A stretch of 64,000 bases of DNA, from positions 1,902,501-1,966,500 of the forward strand of contig NZ_CP129107.1 in NCBI RefSeq assembly GCF_030406725.1, read 5' to 3'. Of this stretch, positions 11,326-25,074 are shown in pieces. Each line of letters starts with the position of its first letter. Positions within the stretch are counted from its first letter, which is position 1. The translations under genes and the position numbers were made by a program. Below the pieces are notes generated by a model. It was not told the origin of the DNA, did not search any database, and saw only the letters and a program-made list of their open reading frames with translations. This stretch comes from Alteriqipengyuania flavescens (GTDB taxonomy: Bacteria > Pseudomonadota > Alphaproteobacteria > Sphingomonadales > Sphingomonadaceae).

Positions 11326-12258
11326 ATGGGTAATCGCATACGTGTTTCCGTGACGGCAGCATACCTTGCGGGCGCATCGCTATTCACCGCGCCGGCCATG
11401 GCGGCCGAACTCGATATCCCGAAGGCAAAGGTTGCAATGGCCGAAGCGGCGGGCCCGGTCGCGAATGAAGACTACGAGACCGTGCAGGACCACCGGCGCT
11501 ACCGCTATCGCTATCGCCGCGGGCCGAACGCGGGGGATGTGCTGACCGGCATCTTGATCCTCGGCACCATCGGCGCGGTCATCGATGCGGCGGAAGACCG
11601 TTCGGACCGCGACCGGGACGAACGGTATCGCGACCGCGACTGGCGCGACCGTGATTATCGCGACGAAGATTACCGATCAGGCGGGCGCTATGACGAGCGC
11701 AGCCGGTACAAGACTCGCGGCCTCGACCGCGCCATCGAGATGTGCGTCGATGCCGTGGAGCGCACCGCCCGCGTTGCTTCGGTCGAGGAAGCCCAGCGCT
11801 CAGGCCGGGGCTGGGAAGTCGAAGGCCGGCTTGCCAACGGCGGCGAGTTCGAATGCGAAATCGACAACACCGGACGCATCCGCGACATCGAGATCGACCG
11901 CGATGGTGACGAAGACCGCGACTCGGACGATGACCGGCGTGGTGGCTACGACAGCTACGAGGACGGGGACGACGACCGCGACTATCGCGGTGCGTCCTAC
12001 GGCGGGCAGACCGAATGGCAGCTCGGCAGCGAGGGCGCGCAATATGACGAAGGGACCTATGCCCGCATCCGCTCCGGGCAGGGACGGTCTCAGGGGCGAA
12101 CGCAGGTCGGATACGAAGGCGGTGCGCAGGCGCAGTTGCGCACCCCTGGGCTCCCCCGGATCGAACGCACCGCGCCCGCCTGGGACGAGCCGCAAACCAC
12201 CCCGTCGGCCGACGACGGGCGCTACGACATATCCGACGTGGACGACTTCCCCGGCTGA
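11326..12258 (+). CDS. Exported Arg/Asp-rich protein, paralogue of the preceding gene
   Basis: A 310-residue protein with a signal peptide (TAPAMAAELD), a hydrophobic segment LTGILILGTIGAVIDAA, a charged tract rich in DRDR/YRDRDWRDRDYRDED (residues 85-115), a cysteine-bearing domain (RAIEMCVDAVERTARVASVEEAQRS ... GGEFECEIDNTGRIRDIEID) and a long disordered acidic/Gln-rich tail. The two-cysteine domain aligns in order with the preceding protein: VEQC/EMC and FTCKV/FECEI. The ATG at 11326 is preceded by GGGAGG. Its 3' end overlaps the convergent TRIC-type gene by 37 bp. Function unknown. Confidence 0.78.
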   Translation: MGNRIRVSVTAAYLAGASLFTAPAMAAELDIPKAKVAMAEAAGPVANEDYETVQDHRRYRYRYRRGPNAGDVLTGILILGTIGAVIDAAEDRSDRDRDERYRDRDWRDRDYRDEDYRSGGRYDERSRYKTRGLDRAIEMCVDAVERTARVASVEEAQRSGRGWEVEGRLANGGEFECEIDNTGRIRDIEIDRDGDEDRDSDDDRRGGYDSYEDGDDDRDYRGASYGGQTEWQLGSEGAQYDEGTYARIRSGQGRSQGRTQVGYEGGAQAQLRTPGLPRIERTAPAWDEPQTTPSADDGRYDISDVDDFPG

Positions 12259-12896
12259 TCGCCGCGCGGTTTCTCGCGCGAATAGGCCGGCAGTTCCAGT
12301 CCCTTGGTAATCGCCAGGCTGCGCAGGATGTAGCCGGCGGATGCGGCAATGATCCACCCGACCCAGCGGGGCATGGGCTCCACGAATTCGAACGCCACCG
12401 TCAGCGAGGCGGACAGCGCGGCTGCGGTCACATAAAGCTCCGGTCGCATCAGGATCGACGGGCGACCCGCGATCACGTCGCGGATGATGCCGCCCGCCGT
12501 GCCGGTGATGATTCCCATCAGGATCGCCGGGACCGGGGTCACGCCGTAGGCCAGCGCCTTGGCCGTGCCGATGACCGCATAGGCGGTGAGGCCGGCGCCG
12601 TCGGCGAATTCCAGCAAGCGCCCCTCCCACCAGCGGTGCGGCGTGAACCACGCAATCAGCGCGACGCCGAGGCAAATCGGTGCGATCCACGGGTCGTTCA
12701 CCCAGAACGCCGGAATGTCGATCATGATGTCGCGGATCGTGCCGCCCCCGACCCCGGTGACCAGCGCGAAAAACGCCATGGTGACGAAGGTCTGCCGTTC
12801 CTTGGCCGCAATCAGCGCGCCGGACAACGCGAACACGGCCACGCCGAGCAGGTCGAGCCAGTCGAGCAGGGGGGTGAGGATGGTTTCGGTGTCCAT
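12222..12896 (-). CDS. TRIC/UPF0126-type trimeric cation channel protein
   Basis: A 224-residue inner-membrane protein with seven hydrophobic segments arranged as two repeats: LLGVAVFALSGALIAAKE...TGVGGGTIRDIM near residue 20-58 and the related GLTAYAVIGTAKALAYG...TGTAGGIIRDVIAG near 105-145. The repeated GG-G-IRD motif is the hallmark of the UPF0126/TRIC family, whose characterised members are trimeric potassium-permeable channels. Orientation is opposite to the upstream genes, and its stop lies inside the end of the convergent gene. It lies 6 bp after the amidase gene end on the minus strand, possibly in one operon with it. Confidence 0.9.
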   Translation of the reverse strand: MDTETILTPLLDWLDLLGVAVFALSGALIAAKERQTFVTMAFFALVTGVGGGTIRDIMIDIPAFWVNDPWIAPICLGVALIAWFTPHRWWEGRLLEFADGAGLTAYAVIGTAKALAYGVTPVPAILMGIITGTAGGIIRDVIAGRPSILMRPELYVTAAALSASLTVAFEFVEPMPRWVGWIIAASAGYILRSLAITKGLELPAYSREKPRGDQPGKSSTSDMS

Positions 12897-12902
12897 GGTC
12901 GA

Positions 12903-14234
12903 TCAGCCCGGCAATATGTCCGCAATCTTGGCCGCGATGGAGATGCAGTCGCGGTCCGCCCAGCGCGGGCCGATTACCTGCATCCCGCAAGGCAGCCCAT
13001 CGGTCGACCCCACCGGCATGCAGGTGGAGGGCAGGTTGGGGAAGGTCGCCAGCGCCGAATAGCCGAAGCCTGCGCCCATCGGCACGTCCGCCCCGTTGAT
13101 GCGCACCGTGCGCTCCCGCATGTCGCGCTCGTCGTGCTCGAAGGCGAGGAAGGCCATCGGCGGGGCGAGCACGAAGTCGTAGCTCTCGAACAGGCGCTCC
13201 CAGGCCCTTTCGCTGCGCCACTGCGCGTCGAGCAGGTTGAACCAGTCCGTCGCCAGCGCGCGCTTGCCGTCGGCCCCCGGCTGCATCCCGCGCGACATCG
13301 CGATGCCGAGCATGCGCATGTAGTCCGCCCGTTCGGCAGACAGGTCCGGAAGCAGGTCGCTGCTGCGGTCGACCTCAGCGCCGGCCGCCTCGATCGCCTG
13401 CGCTGCCGCCTCTATGGGGCCGCGCACCGCATCGTCCAGCGGGCAGTCGGGATGGTCGAGCACCAGCAGGAACCTGCGGCCCGATAGCGGCCCGGCTCTG
13501 CGTTCCAGCGGGCGCGTGGCCGTGAGACAGATGGCAAGGTCAAGGTCGGCGGCATTGCGCGCCAGCGGCCCGGCGATGGACAGGGCGGTGTCGTGGCCGC
13601 CCGACTTCAGCATCGGATATTCGTGGCCTTCGAGGTCGATCAGGCCCCAACTCGTCTTCTGCCCCCACACGCCGCAGAAATGCGCAGGCACGCGCACCGA
13701 ACCGCCGATGTCGGTGCCGTATTCCAGCGGCACCATCCCGCTCGCCACCGCGGCCGCCGCACCGCCGGAAGACCCGCCAGGGACGCGCGACAGATCGTGC
13801 GGGTTGTTCGTGCGGCCATACACCGGGTTCGCGCTCTGGATGTCGGCGAGCTGCGGCGGGATGTTCGTCTTCCCGAGGAAGATCGCGCCCGCGGCCTTCA
13901 GCTGGCGGACGACGCGCGCGTCCGTGTCTGCAACGTTGCCCGCGAAGCGCTCCTCGCCCCAGGTGGAGGGCAGGCCCGCGATGCCGAAGCTTTCCTTGAT
14001 CGTCATCGGCACGCCGAACAGCGGCTGGTCCTCGCCCGGCGCCGCGCCGTCGAGCGCCTTTGCCGCATCGCGCGCCCGGTCGAAATCGCGCACGACGACC
14101 GCGTTGATCGGGCCGTCCAGTCGCTCGATCCGCGCGATGGCGGCGTCCACCGCTTCGAGCGGGGATTGCTCGCCTGCACGGATGCGCCCGGCCAGTTCAA
14201 GCGCGCCGGGTTCTTCGGTCAGGGACGGGATCAT
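12903..14234 (-). CDS. Amidase signature-family amidohydrolase
   Basis: A 443-residue amidase-signature enzyme. The Ser-cisSer-Lys triad is visible: Lys in VPMTIKESFG (about residue 82), the cis-serine and nucleophile in the glycine/serine-rich GGSSGGAAAAVASG and GTDIGGSVRVPA blocks (about 155-185). The family hydrolyses amide bonds of varied substrates; GatA of the tRNA amidotransferase is a relative, but no gatC or gatB is nearby, so a catabolic amidase is more likely. The ATG at 14234 is preceded by AAGGAGAA. An upstream in-frame start at 14348 would add a poorly conserved arginine-rich leader. Confidence 0.9.
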   Translation of the reverse strand: MIPSLTEEPGALELAGRIRAGEQSPLEAVDAAIARIERLDGPINAVVVRDFDRARDAAKALDGAAPGEDQPLFGVPMTIKESFGIAGLPSTWGEERFAGNVADTDARVVRQLKAAGAIFLGKTNIPPQLADIQSANPVYGRTNNPHDLSRVPGGSSGGAAAAVASGMVPLEYGTDIGGSVRVPAHFCGVWGQKTSWGLIDLEGHEYPMLKSGGHDTALSIAGPLARNAADLDLAICLTATRPLERRAGPLSGRRFLLVLDHPDCPLDDAVRGPIEAAAQAIEAAGAEVDRSSDLLPDLSAERADYMRMLGIAMSRGMQPGADGKRALATDWFNLLDAQWRSERAWERLFESYDFVLAPPMAFLAFEHDERDMRERTVRINGADVPMGAGFGYSALATFPNLPSTCMPVGSTDGLPCGMQVIGPRWADRDCISIAAKIADILPG

Positions 14235-14295
14235 GGCATTCTCCTTGGCGGGCCCGACTGCCACGCCGCGGGCGCTGGGCCAAGACGATTTGCGC

Positions 14296-14709
14296 CTAGC
14301 GCGCGAACAGCTTGTCAGGGTGGGCCATCGCCTTGATCTCCAGCGCATTGCCGGCGGGATCGCGAAAGAACATCGTCGCCTGCTCGCCCGACTGGCCGGC
14401 GAAGCGCACCGTCGGTTCCATCAGGAACCGGATGCCTGCGGCCTTCAGCCGGTCCGCCATCGCGCGCCATTCCGCCATTTCGAGCACCAGCCCGAAATGC
14501 GGCACCGGAACGCCGTGGCCGTCCACGTGGTTGCTGGCCGCATCGCCGCTGCGCGCCGGGGCAAGTTGGGCGACGATCTGGTGGCCGAAAAAGTCGAAGT
14601 CGACCCACTCGTCCGAAGACCGCCCCTCCGCGCACCCCAGCACCCCGCCATAGAACGCCCGCGCCGCAGCGAGGTCGTCGACAGGGAAGGCAAGGTGGAA
14701 CGGGGGCAT
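14296..14709 (-). CDS. VOC-family (glyoxalase-like) protein
   Basis: A 137-residue vicinal-oxygen-chelate fold protein. It begins with the typical [23 protein letters not shown] and ends with the second half-site [15 protein letters not shown]. Metal ligands are probably a His near the start, His in PHFGLVLE, and Glu in LEIK. Substrate unknown; related proteins are dioxygenases, isomerases or resistance proteins. It lies 16 bp from the end of lpd and 61 bp before the amidase. Confidence 0.88.
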   Translation of the reverse strand: MPPFHLAFPVDDLAAARAFYGGVLGCAEGRSSDEWVDFDFFGHQIVAQLAPARSGDAASNHVDGHGVPVPHFGLVLEMAEWRAMADRLKAAGIRFLMEPTVRFAGQSGEQATMFFRDPAGNALEIKAMAHPDKLFAR

Positions 14710-14725
14710 GGCGCGCGCCGCCGCC

Positions 14726-16150
<1,425 letters not shown>

Positions 16151-16171
16151 TTCTAACTCCGTGGCGCGTAG

Positions 16172-16244
16172 CCTTCTACAAGCTCAGGCTGAGCGGCCCT
16201 TGTTTCGATTGCGCCTACCCCGCTCACCCTGAGCCTGTCGAAGG
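16172..16244. repeat. Dispersed palindrome (family A) between lpd and odhB
   Basis: Left arm 16172-16196 (CCTTCTACAAGCTCAGGCTG and GAGCGG) and right arm 16220-16244 (CCGCTCACCCTGAGCCTGTC then GAAGG) are imperfect inverted copies of one 25-bp unit, separated by 23 bases. The same unit recurs inside uvrA (42958-43022). I recognise this CCTTCGACAGGCTCAG unit as common in sphingomonad genomes, from memory only. Confidence 0.8.
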
Positions 16245-16262
16245 GTAGGCACGATGCATTCT

Positions 16263-17528
<1,266 letters not shown>

Positions 17529-17529
17529 G

Positions 17530-20406
17530 TTAAACCTTCTTCTCGGCCCGTTGGGTCGCTTTCCCGGCCCCTTGGGTCTTTTGCAATTTGCGTGCAGCCT
17601 CGCCGCCATCGGCAAGGCCCAAGGCGATCGTCACCAGTGCTTCCTGCTGCATCTGGTGGCGCTTGGCGTATCCGGTGGCCGGCGACGCGGCTTCCTCGCG
17701 CCCGGCGTAGGAGGGGCGCATGCCATCCTTGCCCGCATCGCCGAGCGCCCGCTCGATCCGCTCGTTGACGAAGAACCAAGCGCCGTTGTTGCGCGGTTCT
17801 TCCTGGCACCAGATCACCTGTTCCAGGTTGGTCATCCGCTTCAGCCGCACGGCGAGCGGTTCGCCGGGGAAGGGATAGAGCTGTTCGATCCGCACGATGG
17901 AGACATCGTCCAGCCCTTCCTCGTCGCGCTTCTGGATGAGGTCGTAGGCGACCTTGCCCGAACACAGCACAAGGCGCTTCACCTTCTCGTCCGCGATTTC
18001 CGTCGGGTCGGACAGGATGCGCATGAAGTGGCTGTCGCCGAGGAACTTCGCCTTGGGGCTCTTCGCCATCGGATGGCGCAGCAGCGACTTGGGCGTCATG
18101 ATAACCATCGGCTTGCGGAAGGGGCGCAGCATCTGACGGCGCAGCACGTGGAAGTAATTCGCCGGCTCGGTGATGTTGAGCACCTGGATGTTGTCGTTCG
18201 CGCACAGCTGCAGGAAACGTTCGAGCCGGGCGGAACTGTGTTCCGGACCCTGCCCCTCGTAACCGTGCGGCAACAGCATGACGAGGCCGTTGGCCCGCAG
18301 CCATTTCACCTCGCCGCTGGCGATGAACTGGTCGATCATGATCTGCGCGCCGTTGGCGAAATCGCCGAACTGGGCTTCCCACATCACCAGCGTCTTGGGA
18401 TCGGCAAGGGCGAAGCCGTATTCGAAGCCGAGCACGCCGTATTCGGACAGGATGCTGTCATAAACTTCGAATTTGCCGTGGGGCAGGGTGGCGAGGGGAA
18501 TGTATTTCTCCTCCGTATCCTGGTCCACCCAGATGGCATGGCGCTGGCTGAACGTGCCGCGGCCGCTGTCCTGCCCGGACAGGCGAACGCCGAAGCCTTC
18601 GGTCACCAGGCTGCCGAAAGCGAGTGCTTCGGCGGTCGCCCAGTCGAAGCCTTCGCCGGAAGAGAACATCTCCGCCTTGGCTTTCAGCACGCGGCCCAGC
18701 GTCTTGTGGATGTTCACGTCGTCCGGGACGGTGGTCAGCGTCTTGCCGAGGCTGTCGAACAGCTTCTCGCCCAGCGCGGTTTCCACGTTGCGGCGCGCGG
18801 TTTCCGGGTCGGCAGGCTTGTGCAGCCCGCTCCACCGGCCGGCAAACCATTCGACGTCGCTCGGCTCGTAATCCTTGGCCGCTTCGAACTCGCTGGAAAG
18901 CTGGTCGTCGAATTCCTGACGCAAGGCCGGCGCGTCGCCCTTCGCGATCACGCCCTCGTCGATCAGGCGGTCGGCATACAGTTCGCTGATCCGCGGGTGC
19001 TTGCGGATGGCGTCGTACATCAGCGGCTGGGTGAAGCTCGGCTCGTCCCCTTCGTTGTGGCCGAAACGGCGATAGCACCACATGTCGATCACGATGTCGC
19101 GCTTGAAGGTCTGGCGGTATTCGATCGCCAGCTTGCAGGCGAAGGTCACGGCTTCGGGATCGTCGCCGTTGACGTGCAGGATGGGTGCCTGGACGCCCTT
19201 GGCCACATCGCTGGGATAGGGGCTGGACCGGGCGAACTTCGGGCTGGTGGTGAAGCCGATCTGATTGTTGATGATGAAGTGGATGCAGCCGCCGGTGGAA
19301 TAGCCGCGCACGCCCGACAGGCCGAAACATTCCCACACCACGCCCTGCCCGGCAAAGGCCGCGTCGCCGTGGATCAGGACCGGCAACACCTTTTCGTGCT
19401 TTTCCAGGTCATCATGCATCGCCTGCTGCGCACGCGTCTTGCCCAGAACGACCGGATCGACTGCCTCGAGGTGGCTGGGGTTGGGGACCAGGCTCATGTG
19501 CACCTTGATCCCGTCGAATTCGCGGTCCGTGCTGGTGCCGAGGTGATATTTCACGTCGCCCGATCCGCCGACCTCGTCGGGGTTGGCGCTGTCGCCCTGG
19601 AATTCGTGGAAGATGACCTTGTAAGGCTTGGCCATCACGTTCGCGAGCACGTTCAGCCGGCCGCGGTGGGCCATGCCGTAGATGATCTCGCGCACGCCGT
19701 CGGCGCCGCCATATTTGATCACCGCTTCCAGCGCGGGGATCATGGATTCGCCGCCGTCGAGGCCGAAGCGCTTGGTGCCGACGTATTTCTTGCCGAGGAA
19801 TTTCTCGAATTCCTCGCCCCGAATCACCGCCTGCAGGATCGCCTTCTTGCCTTCCGGCGTGAACTGGATCGTCTCTTCCGGCGTTTCGAACAGTTTCTGC
19901 AGGAAGCGGCGTTCCTTGACGTCCGCGATGTGCATGTATTCGAGGCCGACATTACCGCAATAGGTCTGGCGCAGCGCGGCGTGGAGGTCGCCGATGGTCA
20001 CCCAGCCGAAACCGAAAACGCCGCCGATATAGACCTCCAGGTCCTCCTCGCCTTCGAAGCCGTGGCATTCCAGCGTCAGGTCTTCCGGCACTTCGCGGTG
20101 CGAGAGGCCGAGCGGGTCGAGATTGGCCGCAAGATGCCCGCGCACGCGGAACGAGCGCACCAGCATCATCGCGCGATTGGAATCGTCGGCGGCCTTTTCC
20201 AGCGCCTTGTCGTCCACCGGCTTGCCGGCCTTGGCGTGCGCTTCCTTCAGCGCCAGCTTCATCGCCGTGGGGTCGAGCGCCTGGGTAAGGTCGTCCTCCG
20301 CATCGATATCGGTCAGCGGCCAACGCGCATTCTCCCACGAAGGGCCGGGCTGCGGCCCCTCCTGGTCGCCCATCGCGGGGAGGAAATCGTGTGTCTCGTT
20401 ACCCAT
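17530..20406 (-). CDS. odhA: 2-oxoglutarate dehydrogenase E1
   Basis: A 958-residue thiamine-diphosphate E1 that decarboxylates 2-oxoglutarate. The N-terminus has the E2-binding type segment ([12 protein letters not shown]), followed by [19 protein letters not shown], the ThDP region [32 protein letters not shown] and NNQIGFTT, and the transketolase-like C-terminal half with [21 protein letters not shown] and EEPRNNGAW. Length is normal for alphaproteobacteria. It heads the odhA-odhB-lpd group; upstream, the GIY-YIG gene separates it from sucD. Confidence 0.98.
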   Translation of the reverse strand: MGNETHDFLPAMGDQEGPQPGPSWENARWPLTDIDAEDDLTQALDPTAMKLALKEAHAKAGKPVDDKALEKAADDSNRAMMLVRSFRVRGHLAANLDPLGLSHREVPEDLTLECHGFEGEEDLEVYIGGVFGFGWVTIGDLHAALRQTYCGNVGLEYMHIADVKERRFLQKLFETPEETIQFTPEGKKAILQAVIRGEEFEKFLGKKYVGTKRFGLDGGESMIPALEAVIKYGGADGVREIIYGMAHRGRLNVLANVMAKPYKVIFHEFQGDSANPDEVGGSGDVKYHLGTSTDREFDGIKVHMSLVPNPSHLEAVDPVVLGKTRAQQAMHDDLEKHEKVLPVLIHGDAAFAGQGVVWECFGLSGVRGYSTGGCIHFIINNQIGFTTSPKFARSSPYPSDVAKGVQAPILHVNGDDPEAVTFACKLAIEYRQTFKRDIVIDMWCYRRFGHNEGDEPSFTQPLMYDAIRKHPRISELYADRLIDEGVIAKGDAPALRQEFDDQLSSEFEAAKDYEPSDVEWFAGRWSGLHKPADPETARRNVETALGEKLFDSLGKTLTTVPDDVNIHKTLGRVLKAKAEMFSSGEGFDWATAEALAFGSLVTEGFGVRLSGQDSGRGTFSQRHAIWVDQDTEEKYIPLATLPHGKFEVYDSILSEYGVLGFEYGFALADPKTLVMWEAQFGDFANGAQIMIDQFIASGEVKWLRANGLVMLLPHGYEGQGPEHSSARLERFLQLCANDNIQVLNITEPANYFHVLRRQMLRPFRKPMVIMTPKSLLRHPMAKSPKAKFLGDSHFMRILSDPTEIADEKVKRLVLCSGKVAYDLIQKRDEEGLDDVSIVRIEQLYPFPGEPLAVRLKRMTNLEQVIWCQEEPRNNGAWFFVNERIERALGDAGKDGMRPSYAGREEAASPATGYAKRHQMQQEALVTIALGLADGGEAARKLQKTQGAGKATQRAEKKV

Positions 20407-20421
20407 TTCGGTCTCCGTGAA

Positions 20422-20439
20422 CCCCCGCGAAAGCGGGGG
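20422..20439. repeat. Family B hairpin, left side of the GIY-YIG gene
   Basis: CCCCCGC - GAAA - GCGGGGG, a 7-bp stem with a GAAA tetraloop, followed by CCTCAGTCGGCAGGCG. It lies 16 bp from the odhA start and 22 bp from the end of the GIY-YIG gene. It is the inverted partner of the hairpin at 20768-20787; similarity between the two ends extends past the stems to about 36 bases by eye. Confidence 0.85.
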
Positions 20440-20460
20440 CCTCAGTCGGCAGGCGCGGCG

Positions 20461-20745
20461 TCAAAGCGATTGAGCGAGATCGCGCCACTGCGGATTGCTC
20501 ATCACGATACGGTTCACTTTCCACGCCCGGTTCCATTTTTTCATCTTGCGTTCGAACGCGCGGGCGTCGTGGATGTTCTCGAATTCCTCGAACCAGACGA
20601 GGCGCTGGCAATTGTAATGCTGCGCGAAACTTTTCTGGCTTCCCTGCCGATGCTCCGACACCCGGCGGGCGAGGTCGTCGGTAGCGCCGATGTAAAGGAC
20701 GCCCATCGGTTTGTTGGCGAGGATATAGACATAGCCTGGTTTCAT
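20461..20745 (-). CDS. GIY-YIG endonuclease domain protein (UPF0213-like)
   Basis: A 94-residue protein made of one GIY-YIG nuclease domain: GYVYILAN at residues 4-11 and LYIGATDDL at 17-25 form the two strands of the name motif. The likely catalytic Arg is in the ARRVSEHR helix (R27/R28, with H32), and the metal-binding Glu is in AFERKMKKWNRAWK (E65). No DNA-binding domain is attached. Stand-alone members of this family are widespread, and their cellular role is poorly known. The gene interrupts the TCA block between odhA and sucD and is bracketed on both sides, 22-23 bp away, by inverted copies of the family B hairpin, suggesting that it arrived as a small cassette. Confidence 0.92.
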   Translation of the reverse strand: MKPGYVYILANKPMGVLYIGATDDLARRVSEHRQGSQKSFAQHYNCQRLVWFEEFENIHDARAFERKMKKWNRAWKVNRIVMSNPQWRDLAQSL

Positions 20746-20767
20746 CCCTGGGCGCTTGCGGCCTGCG

Positions 20768-20787
20768 GTCCCCGCCTGCGCGGGGAC
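20768..20787. repeat. Family B hairpin, right side of the GIY-YIG gene
   Basis: GTCCCCGC - CTGC - GCGGGGAC, a perfect 8-bp stem. It lies 23 bp upstream of the GIY-YIG start and 13 bp past the sucD stop. It is opposite in orientation to the hairpin at 20422-20439, so the pair looks like terminal inverted repeats around the nuclease gene. Confidence 0.85.
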
Positions 20788-20800
20788 TGACAGCTTTACC

Positions 20801-21691
<891 letters not shown>

Positions 21692-21711
21692 TGTGATCCT
21701 CTCGATGTGAT

Positions 21712-21789
21712 CCCCCGCGAAGGCGGGGGTCTCAGGCAAATAAGTCGGAGCGTGCCGAGTGAGGCCCCCGCCTTTGCGGGGCCTCTCAC
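21712..21789. repeat. Inverted pair of family B hairpins between mdh and sucD
   Basis: The left hairpin CCCCCGC-GAAG-GCGGGGG (21712-21729) is followed by CTCAGG. The right hairpin (21759-21789, GTGAGGCCCCCGC-CTTT-GCGGGGCCTCTCAC with one unpaired base) has the opposite orientation. About 29 bases separate them. Together they fill most of the 99-bp gap between mdh and sucD. The sequence could also act as a processing or termination signal. Confidence 0.85.
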
Positions 21790-21790
21790 A

Positions 21791-23004
<1,214 letters not shown>

Positions 23005-24924
23005 CTAGCTGCCGGTGGTTTTAGCGGCAGCGGCCTTGCCATGCTCGTTGCTGAGCAGGATTGCGGCAAGGTAATCGGGCACGGCGCGGCTGAAGTAGTA
23101 ACCCTGGCCCAGCGTGCAGCCCGCATTCTTGACGGCCTGGACCTGCTCGACCGTTTCGAGCCCCTCGGCCACGATGTCCATTTCCAGCTGGTTGCCCATT
23201 TCGGCAACCGCGCGGATGATCGCCTCGCTCTTGCGGCCCACGTCCTTGCCGGACACGAAGCTGCGGTCGACCTTGATCTTCTTGAACGGGAACTTGTCGA
23301 TATAGGCGAGCGAGGAATAGCCCGTGCCGAAATCGTCGAGGGCGAAGCGTACGCCGTGGCCGCTCAGTTCCTCGATGAAGCGGGCGGTGTTCTCGCTGTC
23401 TTCCAGGAACAGGCTTTCGGTCACTTCCAGCTCCAGGCGGGTCGGGTCGAGCCGGGCCTCGCGCAGGGCGGCGAGGATGCCGAGCGCGGCGCCGGGCGCG
23501 CGGATCTGGATTGGCGAGAGGTTGACGGCGATCGTCACGTCCTCGGGCCACTGGGCGCAGGCCTTGGCCGCCTGCTGGGTGATCCAGTTGCCCAGCGTGA
23601 TGATGAGGCCGGTGTCTTCGGCCACGGGGATGAATTCGTCCGGGCGCATCTCGCCGCGTTGCGGGTGGAACCAGCGCACCAGCGCCTCGAACGTGCGGAT
23701 GCGGCCGGTTTCGAGGTCCACGATCGGCTGGAAGAAGATCGACAGTTCGTCGCGCTGGATGGCGTGGCGCAGTTCGGCCTCGATTTCCTTACGGCGGACG
23801 AGGTCGCGGGTCATCGACCCGTCGAAGAAGGTGGCGCGGTTGCGGCCGTTGATCTTGGCGTCGTAAAGCGCAAGGTCCGCGCTCTGCATCAGCGTGTCGA
23901 AATCGCTGCCGTCGTCGGGCATCAGGGCGATGCCCATCGATGCGCCCAGTTCCAGCCGGTCCGCGTCGATGCGGATCGGGCGGTTGATCGCGGCGAGGAT
24001 GGCCTGCGCCACGTCTTCGCTTTCCTTTCGGCTGCCGACTTCGGTTACGACGATGAATTCATCCCCGCCGAACCGGGCGATGGTGGTGTCGTCCAGCTCC
24101 AGCGCCTGCAGGCGGCGGGCGATCTCTGTCAGCACGCGGTCGCCGACCGGGTGGCCCAGCGTGTCGTTCACTTCCTTGAACCGGTCGAGGTCCATCCAGA
24201 ACAGCGCCAGCTTCCGGTCGCTGCCGACGACCATCAGCCGCTCCACCATCTGGTGGTTGAGTCCGGCGCGGTTGGCGAGGCCGGTGACCACGTCGGTGCG
24301 CGCCAGCTGCTGCATCTTGTCGGCCAGCTTCTGGCTGGTCTCCGCCGTAGAGATCGAGCGGCGCAGCAACTGGAACACGTTTAGCGTAATCTCGACCATC
24401 GCCGGCAGCAGCATCAGCATGCCGAAGCCGAGCATGGCGAGCGCCAGATTGCCGGACAGGAAACAGGCGAGGATCGGCGGGATCAGGCACAGGAACAACT
24501 GCCCCAGCGCAATGACGGGCCGCCCGGCGTTGCGCGCCGAAATACCGACGCCGTAACCGATGGCATTGCCGAGCAGGAGCATTTGGACGGCAGGATCGAT
24601 CATCGCCCATATGGCGAAGGCGCACATGAGCCCGACAAGGGCGGAATAGGTGAAAGCCCCCGTTTCGTAGACGATTTCCAGCACGCGCGCATTGCGGCGA
24701 TGGCAGGGGCGGCGGAGGTAAAGCGGGGCGACCAGGCGGCCGATGGCGACGATGCTGAGGAGGATGGCGCCGGCGACGAGGAAGGCGTTGCGGCTGACAT
24801 AGGCGGCCGCGCCGTTGGTTATGATCCCGCAGACGGCGCCGATGGCCATGCTCGACCACTGGCGGTAAAGAGTCTTGACGAGCGTCTGCCGCACGCGTTC
24901 ATCGATCGCGTCCTTGCTCGACAA
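23005..24924 (-). CDS. Membrane-anchored diguanylate cyclase/phosphodiesterase (GGDEF-EAL)
   Basis: A 639-residue c-di-GMP enzyme. Residues 25-200 contain six or so hydrophobic segments (IGAVCGIITNGAAAYV, AGAILLSIVAIGRLVAPLYL and others), forming a membrane sensor region of unassigned type. The GGDEF domain has an intact active site RFGGDEFI near residue 285. The EAL domain has FEALVRW near 413 plus AVNLSP, EVTESLFL, LDDFGTGYSS, KVDRSFV and VAEGLET, so both activities are possible. The start is uncertain: TTG at 24924 gives the longest form with a poor ribosome site; ATG at 24849 would still keep the membrane region. Confidence 0.93.
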   Translation of the reverse strand: MSSKDAIDERVRQTLVKTLYRQWSSMAIGAVCGIITNGAAAYVSRNAFLVAGAILLSIVAIGRLVAPLYLRRPCHRRNARVLEIVYETGAFTYSALVGLMCAFAIWAMIDPAVQMLLLGNAIGYGVGISARNAGRPVIALGQLFLCLIPPILACFLSGNLALAMLGFGMLMLLPAMVEITLNVFQLLRRSISTAETSQKLADKMQQLARTDVVTGLANRAGLNHQMVERLMVVGSDRKLALFWMDLDRFKEVNDTLGHPVGDRVLTEIARRLQALELDDTTIARFGGDEFIVVTEVGSRKESEDVAQAILAAINRPIRIDADRLELGASMGIALMPDDGSDFDTLMQSADLALYDAKINGRNRATFFDGSMTRDLVRRKEIEAELRHAIQRDELSIFFQPIVDLETGRIRTFEALVRWFHPQRGEMRPDEFIPVAEDTGLIITLGNWITQQAAKACAQWPEDVTIAVNLSPIQIRAPGAALGILAALREARLDPTRLELEVTESLFLEDSENTARFIEELSGHGVRFALDDFGTGYSSLAYIDKFPFKKIKVDRSFVSGKDVGRKSEAIIRAVAEMGNQLEMDIVAEGLETVEQVQAVKNAGCTLGQGYYFSRAVPDYLAAILLSNEHGKAAAAKTTGS

Positions 24925-25074
24925 ACCTCTAACAAGATTACGTAAACCGCTGATGGGTCCAGCCTTCGCTCTTTGTTCCTGTCACGGGCATAAGGCGATG
25001 ACGTCATTTTTTGGTTAACACCCGTTCACGAGGTTTCCGCGGGATCCTGACCCCGCCTACCAAATGCCCGGTAA

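Noticed and set aside
12903-14234. GatA subunit of the tRNA amidotransferase
   Set aside because: The amidase signature fits, but no gatB or gatC is adjacent; a general amidase is the safer call.
21692-21739. Upstream start for sucD giving [10 protein letters not shown]
   Set aside because: The extra residues are encoded by a palindromic repeat, and the family N-terminus starts at 21691.
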